NCBI GenBank assembly: GCA_934148535.1
Contig: CAKPDF010000001.1
Span: 124,001 to 188,000, forward strand
Source: an uncultured Bacilli bacterium
GTDB lineage: Bacteria; Bacillota_I; Bacilli_A; RF39; UBA660
Length of the DNA: 64,000 nucleotides
Direction of reading: 5' to 3'
Below, one piece after another: positions 58,539-64,000 of this stretch; position 1 is the first letter of the stretch; each line of letters opens with the position of its first letter. Position numbers and translations under genes: made by a program. A model generated the notes under the pieces. The model saw only the letters and a program-made list of their open reading frames with translations. It did no database searches and was not told where the DNA came from.

Positions 58539-58569
58539 ATTTAAAAATGGCAATTATTGTTGCCATTTT
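58539..58569 (-). terminator. Terminator of the Lon/PDZ protease gene
   Basis: A perfect 10-bp stem AAAATGGCAA/TTGCCATTTT with a T-run on the minus strand, overlapping the stop codon. Confidence 0.8.
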
Positions 58570-59554
58570 ATTTTTTCAAATATTCTATTGCATCATTAAA
58601 TGTTTTTATTGAAACTATTTCTATATCATAGTTTTTTTCTTTTTTTACTTCTAATGCTTCTTCATAATTTCCTTCTGGAACTAATACTACATCCATTTTA
58701 TTTTTAACTGCACCCATTAATTTGTATTTTATTCCATCTATTTTTCCTACATTACCTTCTAAATCTATTGTACCAGTTCCTGCTATATTTCTTCCTTTTA
58801 CTATATCGTCATCTGCTATAACATTATAGATACTTAAGGCCATCATTAATCCACCAGACGAACCACTTTCACTTTTCTTAAACTTTATATTTATCTCTGG
58901 ATCTAAATTATATTTATAATTTGTCATAATAACTATACCTATTATTTTTTGACCTTTTTCTTCAGACATTTTTACATTTATTTCTTTTTCTTTGTTATTT
59001 CTTTTAACTGTTAATTTTATTGTATTCCCAACTTCTTGATTTGATATAATTTCTTTTATTTCACTAGTGCTATTTATTTCTTTATCATTTACTTTAGTTA
59101 TTATATCACCTATTTTTATACCATTATCTTTAGTAGTTGCTATAACATAACTCATTTTATCCTTGACTTCAATATTTTTATTAGCAGATGTATATGCTAC
59201 ATATGTGGCATTGCTAATTGAATTATCTAACATTATTCTATTTCTTTCATATATTTCTTCCATATCTTCGTTATTTACTTGAACGTCACTCACTTTTTCT
59301 ACTTTCCAATCTTTAAATAAATATGATAGTAAATATGTAGGTATTGTTGCTTCATATTCAGTTACGTATAACATATTTAAACTTCCATTTATTTTATTAT
59401 TTCTATTTTCTGTAGTTATTCTATCACTTATGTCAATTGTACCTCCTGATACATCTATATAATATGGTAGTTTTATATTAAATAGCGCTACTATAATGAT
59501 TAAAGATATTATGAACCATATATCTTGTTTTATAAAATTAATTATTTTTTTCAT
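58568..59554 (-). CDS. Membrane-anchored PDZ/Lon-type serine protease (YlbL/SepM-like)
   Basis: A 328-residue protein: a single N-terminal membrane helix (about 11-28), an uncharacterised beta region, a PDZ domain (about 130-205: GIKIGDIITKVNDKEINSTSEI) and a C-terminal Lon-type S16 protease domain with the nucleophile Ser in SESGSSGGLMMALSIYN and the Lys in IDGIKYKLMGAVK, a catalytic Ser-Lys dyad. YlbL and SepM release regulatory peptides outside the cell. In Bacillus ylbL is next to ylbJ, as here, where the two are divergent. Confidence 0.88.
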   Translation of the reverse strand: MKKIINFIKQDIWFIISLIIIVALFNIKLPYYIDVSGGTIDISDRITTENRNNKINGSLNMLYVTEYEATIPTYLLSYLFKDWKVEKVSDVQVNNEDMEEIYERNRIMLDNSISNATYVAYTSANKNIEVKDKMSYVIATTKDNGIKIGDIITKVNDKEINSTSEIKEIISNQEVGNTIKLTVKRNNKEKEINVKMSEEKGQKIIGIVIMTNYKYNLDPEINIKFKKSESGSSGGLMMALSIYNVIADDDIVKGRNIAGTGTIDLEGNVGKIDGIKYKLMGAVKNKMDVVLVPEGNYEEALEVKKEKNYDIEIVSIKTFNDAIEYLKK

Positions 59555-59617
59555 TGTATCACCTTCTTAATTATATTCTTAAAAAGTAGTTTTTTTCATA
59601 TAATTAATTGTGATAAT

Positions 59618-60550
59618 ATGAAAAAGAAACTTTTTAATTTATTTGTTATTTTATCTTGCACTTTTATAATAATTTATTGTATTATTTATAAATCATTAAT
59701 ATTTGAAACTATTTATTTTTCTATGGAAACTTGGATTAAAAATATTGTACCTTCTTTATTTCCTTTTTTTATTATATCAGATATTTTAATTACATACAAT
59801 GTGGAAAAATATATTCCTTCTTTTATAATAAATTTTTTTAGTAAGTTATTTAATGTTAGTGATAAACTTGTTTCTATTTTCTTCTTGTCTATGATTTCTG
59901 GATTTCCTAGTAGCGCTAAAAATACTAGAAAATATTATGATTTAGGTTTGATTAGTTTAAAAGAAGCTAATCATATATTGTTGTTTTCTCATTTTTCTAA
60001 CCCTTTATTTATCTTATCTACTGTTTCAGTTATGTTTTTTAATAATGAAAAATTAGGGTTACCAATATTAATTTCTCACTATTTAGGTAATATAATAATT
60101 GGAATTATTTTAAGAAATAAAGCTCCAAAACATAATAATTCTAATAATGAGATTAAAAATAAAAATATAAAATTTGGTTTAGTATTTTCTGAATCTATTA
60201 TATCTGCAATAGATACATTACTATTAATTTTTGGAACATTAACTTGTTTTTTGATTATTTCTACTTGCATTATTGACTTTCTTAATATTAATTTAAAACT
60301 TAGTATTTTAATTAAGAGTATTTTAGAAATTACAATGGGATTAAAAAGTCTTTCTTTAGTTAATATATCCGATTTGTTAAAAATTGTTATTTCCTCTATG
60401 ATTATTTCTTTTGGAGGATTATCAGTACATATGCAAATATTATCTCAAATAAGTGATACTGATATTTCTTATTCTGATTTTTTTATTGCTAGAGTTTTTC
60501 ATTGTATTGTATCTGGAGTGATGTCTTTATTAATTTGTCTTATAATTTAA
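59618..60550 (+). CDS. ylbJ: Sporulation integral membrane protein YlbJ
   Basis: A 310-residue plus-strand protein with eight or so membrane helices. WIKNIVPSLFPFFIISDIL, SMISGFPSSAKNTRKYYDLGLIS and the FSHFSNPLFILSTVSVMF segment are YlbJ signatures (NupC/spore maturation SpmA-like gate fold). YlbJ is needed for heat-resistant spores in Bacillus. The ATG at 59618 (MKKKLFNLFV) is taken because the frame open upstream to 59525 overlaps the divergent protease gene and is not conserved. The Shine-Dalgarno is weak. Confidence 0.88.
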   Translation: MKKKLFNLFVILSCTFIIIYCIIYKSLIFETIYFSMETWIKNIVPSLFPFFIISDILITYNVEKYIPSFIINFFSKLFNVSDKLVSIFFLSMISGFPSSAKNTRKYYDLGLISLKEANHILLFSHFSNPLFILSTVSVMFFNNEKLGLPILISHYLGNIIIGIILRNKAPKHNNSNNEIKNKNIKFGLVFSESIISAIDTLLLIFGTLTCFLIISTCIIDFLNINLKLSILIKSILEITMGLKSLSLVNISDLLKIVISSMIISFGGLSVHMQILSQISDTDISYSDFFIARVFHCIVSGVMSLLICLII

Positions 60551-60573
60551 AAAAGATAGGTTTCCCTATCTTA
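60549..60573. terminator. Bidirectional terminator between ylbJ and the SipW-type gene
   Basis: A perfect 8-bp stem AAGATAGG/CCTATCTT with a 4-base loop (60553-60572) between two converging genes. T-run is good for the minus-strand gene and weaker for ylbJ. Confidence 0.75.
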
Positions 60574-60578
60574 ATAAT

Positions 60579-61508
60579 TTATGGTGATACTGTAGTTGTT
60601 GTTTCTGTGGTTGTTGTTTCTGTAGTTGTTGTAGTTTGAGATGTTACACCATCTTCATAATCTCCAGCTGCACCAATTACACCTGTTACACCTTTTCCAT
60701 CTCCAGAAGTTGCTCTTATGTATCCTTTAAATGATTTCCCATTACCATCAATCTCTGTTTGGTCATCTCCGCTTTCTTCAATCCATAAAACAACAGTGTA
60801 TGTTTTTCTTGGACTTTCTTGAGTCAATGTTGGATGTATTAAACTTTCAAATGTCGCTTTTTGACTTTCTTCAATGTCAGTTCTAACTTCCATTTTTATT
60901 TCATCGTCTGGAGTAGTTGATATTTGCTTTGGCTCTGTAACTCTTGTTCTAGTAACAGTTTGTACTCCACTGGTATTTGTTGATGTTACATCAGTATATA
61001 CAGCGAACCATAAATTTTGAAATTTGTTATCAGTTACACCTAAATACATAGTTATTGTTTGTGGGTTAACATTATCATTTATTATAGTATATGAATATGT
61101 ACTACATACAGCTGAACCTGAATCATCAATACAAGTTGAATTTGCTTGTTTCTTCTTTACTAAACATGTTTCAGGCTCATCTTGTTTATAAGTTACACAT
61201 TCTTCTGGAACAACATATTTTATTTCCTTTTGCATTGCATAAGCATATTTTGCTATTTGTGCTGTAGTAGGAATCAAATCATAATTAGCACCTGTATCAT
61301 CTGTTTCAATACCTAGTTTTAAGCTTGTTGATCCTGTTGTAATACTATTTTCTTCTGCTGTTCTAGTAGATGTTGTGAAATACGCATATGTTGCTCCAAC
61401 TATTGCTATAATAATTACTGCAAATGCTATCACAAAATAGAATAAACCTCTACCTTTCTTCTCATTATTTTTATCATTTTGTACTTGATTTATTTTTTCA
61501 CTTTCCAT
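60579..61508 (-). CDS. TasA/camelysin-like secreted protein with SipW-type signal and Thr-rich tail
   Basis: A 309-residue protein. A charged N-terminus precedes a membrane segment (about 22-43) ending GATYAYFTTSTRTAEEN, the SipW-dependent signal-peptide motif of the TasA/camelysin family. The mature part has a cysteine pair (CIDDSGSAVC) shared with the three other proteins of this cluster plus two more cysteines, a VVLWIEESGDDQ strand and a GKGVTGVIG end. The last 20 residues are Thr/Glu repeats (TTTTTETTTTETTTT), a likely linker or O-glycosylated stalk. Such proteins form extracellular fibres. The AGGAGG start and a promoter at 61540-61569 make it a separate transcript. Confidence 0.8.
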   Translation of the reverse strand: MESEKINQVQNDKNNEKKGRGLFYFVIAFAVIIIAIVGATYAYFTTSTRTAEENSITTGSTSLKLGIETDDTGANYDLIPTTAQIAKYAYAMQKEIKYVVPEECVTYKQDEPETCLVKKKQANSTCIDDSGSAVCSTYSYTIINDNVNPQTITMYLGVTDNKFQNLWFAVYTDVTSTNTSGVQTVTRTRVTEPKQISTTPDDEIKMEVRTDIEESQKATFESLIHPTLTQESPRKTYTVVLWIEESGDDQTEIDGNGKSFKGYIRATSGDGKGVTGVIGAAGDYEDGVTSQTTTTTETTTTETTTTVSP

Positions 61509-61539
61509 ACTTCGTTCCTCCTTTATTTATTATGTATTA

Positions 61540-61569
61540 AGTATAGCATATTTGACTAATAAAAATCAA
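61540..61569 (-). promoter_or_regulatory. SigA-type promoter of the Thr-tailed SipW-type gene
   Basis: TTGATT (61564-61569), 18-base spacer, TATACT (61540-61545) on the minus strand. Confidence 0.55.
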
Positions 61570-61599
61570 TACTTTTTATTAATTTATTTAAAATTAAAA

Positions 61600-62277
61600 T
61601 TATCCAGTATAGTTTCCTGTAATGGCTGCAGAAATTTTACCAGTTATTTTTCCACCACTTCCCGCAAAAAACGTTACATTTCCAAGAAAAGTTCCTATAT
61701 CTGTTGCATTTTGTGATACTCCATTATCACTTAACCAAATCATTAAGTATAACTTTAATTCTTCTTTATCTTTTACACTAAAAGATGGACCTAACGGCAT
61801 ATCTTCTGTTGGTATTACTTTTTTATAGTATATGGAATTATTACTTTCATCTTTGTCTATTTCAAGTATTTTTCCATTTTCATCAAATAACCTATAGCTT
61901 AAGTTTACAATATTTCCCATTTCTAAATTTATCATTCCTGTTACATAATCTAAATTTGAATTGTAATCATATATTTTTATTTCATAAATGTAACAAACTG
62001 CGGCATTATTTTTATCTATACATGGAGTATTATTATATCCTGTATAAGCTTTCTCTGATAATTCATCTTTCATCGGAATTAAGGTTTTAACCCCATTATT
62101 TGGATCTGGATATTTTGGAGTTACCGCTAAATTTAACGAAAGACTTGCTGATGAGGTGTTGATAGAGTTTTTATCTGTAGTTGCTGATGAGGCAATGTAT
62201 GCATATGTACTTCCTATGACTATTATTACTATTGTTGTACAGATAAGGATTGTATAAATTATTTTTGACTTATTCAT
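61600..62277 (-). CDS. TasA/camelysin-like secreted protein, paralogue 2
   Basis: A 225-residue protein with an N-terminal membrane segment ending VIGSTYAYIASSATTDKN, the SipW-type signal. The CIDKNNAAVCYIYEIKIYD stretch gives the conserved cysteine pair, and MIWLSDNGVSQNATDIGTF and KITGKIS correspond to the two C-terminal strands of the family. It is 11 bases downstream of the next paralogue and cotranscribed with it. Confidence 0.8.
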   Translation of the reverse strand: MNKSKIIYTILICTTIVIIVIGSTYAYIASSATTDKNSINTSSASLSLNLAVTPKYPDPNNGVKTLIPMKDELSEKAYTGYNNTPCIDKNNAAVCYIYEIKIYDYNSNLDYVTGMINLEMGNIVNLSYRLFDENGKILEIDKDESNNSIYYKKVIPTEDMPLGPSFSVKDKEELKLYLMIWLSDNGVSQNATDIGTFLGNVTFFAGSGGKITGKISAAITGNYTG

Positions 62278-62288
62278 TTTTACTCCTC

Positions 62289-62987
62289 CTAAAATACTGC
62301 TGTTATCTCATTTCCTTGAGAAGAAATAAAGATAGCTTGTCCAGAAAAGAAATGTTCTACGCCTTGCAAGTCGTCTTGTTTTTCATTTAAATTATGCAAC
62401 CATATTAGCACATAATATTCTTTCTTTTCTCCTGATTTTATTATATCATCTTCATTTTCTTGACTGCTTTCTACTAGTAATGCATTTTTATCATCACTTC
62501 TATTTAAATTATCATCTTCATTTTTTACTATACCAGATTTTATATTATTAATATTAAATTCATCTTTACAATTATTACTATAACAGAATTCATCGCCATC
62601 ATAATATATTCTCATAAATCTCATTTCATCATCATTTACAGTATCTAGTTTTAAATATCCATCTAAGTACATTGCAGTATTACCGGTATTATTTACTGTG
62701 ATTTTATAAATTTGACATACAGCAAAGCCATTCATATCTTGACAATTATTTTCTAAAGCATAAGCAGCTTTTTCATCATCCATTGGTATCAATCCATAAT
62801 GGTCGTTTGTTGATACTTTTTCTACTGATAGTCCAAATGAATAGTTTTTTGTTTCTCCTACTAATACTTTTTCGGCAGTTTTCTTAGCTGTAAAATAGGC
62901 ATATGTTCCAGTTATCACTATTACTATTAAAACAATACATATTAATGTAAAATATATCATTTTTCTTGTATTTATATCTTTATTCAT
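62289..62987 (-). CDS. TasA/camelysin-like secreted protein, paralogue 3
   Basis: A 232-residue protein starting MNKDINTRKMIYF, with a membrane segment and VITGTYAYFTAKKTAEKV. Cysteine pair CQDMNGFAVCQIYKITVNN, a second pair CYSNNC unique to this copy, then LIWLHNLNEKQ and GNEITAVF. The mid-region is more acidic and Asn-rich than in the others. It leads its own operon behind a TTGCAA/TAAAAT promoter with AAAGGAG before the start. Confidence 0.8.
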   Translation of the reverse strand: MNKDINTRKMIYFTLICIVLIVIVITGTYAYFTAKKTAEKVLVGETKNYSFGLSVEKVSTNDHYGLIPMDDEKAAYALENNCQDMNGFAVCQIYKITVNNTGNTAMYLDGYLKLDTVNDDEMRFMRIYYDGDEFCYSNNCKDEFNINNIKSGIVKNEDDNLNRSDDKNALLVESSQENEDDIIKSGEKKEYYVLIWLHNLNEKQDDLQGVEHFFSGQAIFISSQGNEITAVF

Positions 62988-63016
62988 ATTTATATGCTCC
63001 TTTATTTTCTATTTAT

Positions 63017-63045
63017 ATTTTATCAAAATATAATTGTTATTGCAA
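63017..63045 (-). promoter_or_regulatory. SigA-type promoter of the paralogue 3-2 operon
   Basis: TTGCAA (63040-63045), 17-base spacer, TAAAAT (63017-63022) on the minus strand. Confidence 0.65.
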
Positions 63046-63056
63046 TAGTTTTATAG

Positions 63057-63082
63057 CAAAAAAACGCAACCCTAAGGTTGCA
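63057..63082 (-). terminator. Terminator of the right-edge SipW-type gene
   Basis: A perfect 6-bp GC-containing stem GCAACC/GGTTGC with a 4-base loop and seven Ts on the minus strand. Confidence 0.85.
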
Positions 63083-63099
63083 TTTTATAATTAACTTAA

Positions 63100-64000
63100 T
63101 TATGCGTTGTTGTCTGTTGCAGGTCTTCTTGTTAATCCTTGGAATGTAGCAGAAACTTCGCCACCAGCAGCTGAATTGAATGATACAACTCCATTGAAGA
63201 AATTAGTTCCTTCTGTAGAATCTGCAGCTGGATTTTGGTTTGTTCCAGTTTCAGATAACCATACTACAAAATATAAATTTGCTTTTGAATTTGTAGCATC
63301 AGTATTTGGTTCAAGTCTTTGGTTGAACACTAATGCTGAATTTAAATCTCCAGTTCTTGTATAAGAACCATCAGTATGTCCACTCTTTCTCATGTAGTTA
63401 ATATTGATAAAATCATATTGGTTTCCTGAATATGAGTATTTAGCAGTAGTTCCTGTAGAATTTAAATCAACATCGCTTGTTCCTGAAGTTGTAATTGCTG
63501 TAAATGGATCAATTCCAGTTGCTCCATTTGCTAATGCTGGAGTTCCTGTTAAAGTGAAAGCTGTTTCATCTGTAGTAAATACTTGAGCCCATCTCATTGT
63601 TGTTTCAGTTTGAGCAGCAGTAGCAGCAAGTCCTCCGGTTAAATTAACATATCCATCAAGGAATAGACCAGCAGAACCATTATTTGCTAATTCTACTTTG
63701 TAGATTTGACATACAGCAGCACCAGTGTCATCAACACATGCTCCTTTTGCACTAGTTACAGCAGCATTTAACATACCATCAGTCATTGGTATCATACCAC
63801 CTTTAGTTTCATCAACTGTAGTTACTTTAGTAACTTTTAAATCGAAACTAACTGAAGCAGCATTACCAGTGATTACATTTTCACCAGCTGTTGCTGATGC
63901 AGTGAAGTATGCAAATGTTGCACCAATGATAGCAACTATTAGTGTTGCTACACCAATTACACCATAAAATATTCCCTTTCCGTTATTTTTTTCATTATTC
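63100..64000 (-). CDS. TasA/camelysin-like secreted protein, paralogue 4 (5' end beyond the window)
   Basis: The frame is open through the right edge, so the true start lies outside; the visible part is 300 residues. It reads NNEKNNGKGIFYGVIGV, a membrane segment ending IIGATFAYFTASATAGEN, the SipW-type signal, then the domain with CVDDTGAAVCQIYKVELANNG and VVWLSETGTNQNPAADS, ending in GGEVSATFQGLTRRPATDNNA. An internal ATG at 63795 is only a methionine in the mature protein. It is richer in GC and Ala/Thr/Gly than its neighbours, suggesting strong expression, and is the best candidate for the main fibre subunit. Confidence 0.82.
   Translation of the reverse strand, partial: NNEKNNGKGIFYGVIGVATLIVAIIGATFAYFTASATAGENVITGNAASVSFDLKVTKVTTVDETKGGMIPMTDGMLNAAVTSAKGACVDDTGAAVCQIYKVELANNGSAGLFLDGYVNLTGGLAATAAQTETTMRWAQVFTTDETAFTLTGTPALANGATGIDPFTAITTSGTSDVDLNSTGTTAKYSYSGNQYDFININYMRKSGHTDGSYTRTGDLNSALVFNQRLEPNTDATNSKANLYFVVWLSETGTNQNPAADSTEGTNFFNGVVSFNSAAGGEVSATFQGLTRRPATDNNA

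Noticed and set aside
59525..59617. Longer start for ylbJ
   Set aside because: It overlaps the divergent protease gene and has no ribosome-binding site.
59585..59617. SigE-type promoter for ylbJ (CATATAAT)
   Set aside because: The -10-like box is there, but the nearest -35-like ATATT is 19 bases away, too far for SigE.
63795..63797. Internal ATG as the start of the right-edge SipW-type gene
   Set aside because: The frame is open to the window edge and the membrane segment and signal motif lie upstream of that Met.
1..64000. CRISPR arrays, insertion sequences, rRNA genes, prophage or replication origin
   Set aside because: No regularly spaced repeats, transposase-like frames, rRNA sequence or DnaA-box clusters were seen on either strand; the BRO-family gene is the only phage-like gene.

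Overview
The window is 64 kb of very AT-rich chromosome, almost all coding on the minus strand. It looks like a low-GC Bacillota (Firmicutes) from a spore-forming lineage, probably uncultured and anaerobic. The reasons are a fused S10-spc-alpha ribosomal operon with the zinc-type S14, Gram-positive style promoters and Shine-Dalgarno sites, a complete spoIIGA-sigE pair, homologues of gerE, gerM, spoIIIAH and ylbJ, and an oxygen-sensitive class III ribonucleotide reductase. I cannot assign genus or order from sequence alone.

Layout (minus strand unless stated). 1-6.1 kb: a truncated membrane protein, LysM and PH-domain proteins, a membrane-anchored thioredoxin-like protein, a large C39-like cysteine peptidase, an SDR oxidoreductase and two unknown proteins. 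6.1-19.7 kb: the ribosomal operon rpsJ to rplQ with secY, adk, infA and rpoA, read from one strong promoter at 19.7 kb through a structured leader. 19.9-23.8 kb: alaS and two P-loop kinases. 23.8-27 kb: a late-sporulation block (gerM-like, gerE, spoIIIAH-like, lipoprotein) and recX. 27-30 kb: an anaerobic ribonucleotide reductase whose glycyl-radical tail is a separate 57-residue gene between nrdD and nrdG. 30-40 kb: rluB, a BRO-family protein behind a palindromic operator, leuS, a broken Fic gene, a GH31 glycosidase, and scpA-scpB-trmB behind another palindromic operator. 40-44.5 kb: a small regulator, a small plus-strand gene, spoIIGA-sigE and parE. 44.7-52.3 kb: a glycosyltransferase-like membrane protein, a GH25 lysozyme, tRNA-Leu, a hybrid histidine kinase, a dicarboxylate symporter and a plus-strand Sel1-repeat protein that may be read from a leaderless mRNA. 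52.3-58.2 kb: smpB, rnr and secG, a conserved cluster here split by two tandem capA genes and by what looks like a type I toxin-antitoxin locus with a second, toxin-less copy of its antisense RNA. 58.2-60.6 kb: tRNA-Ala, tRNA-Pro, a Lon/PDZ protease and ylbJ. 60.6-64 kb: four paralogous secreted TasA/camelysin-like proteins.

The observations most worth following are the split NrdD (27.5 kb), the 30-residue hydrophobic toxin with its overlapping antisense RNA and masked Shine-Dalgarno (52.8-53.1 kb), its orphan duplicate (53.2 kb), the paralogous SipW-type cluster at the right edge, and the two long palindromic operators at 32.2 and 40.25 kb. Everything is read by eye; no database search or folding program was run, and promoter, terminator and RNA calls are pattern matches.
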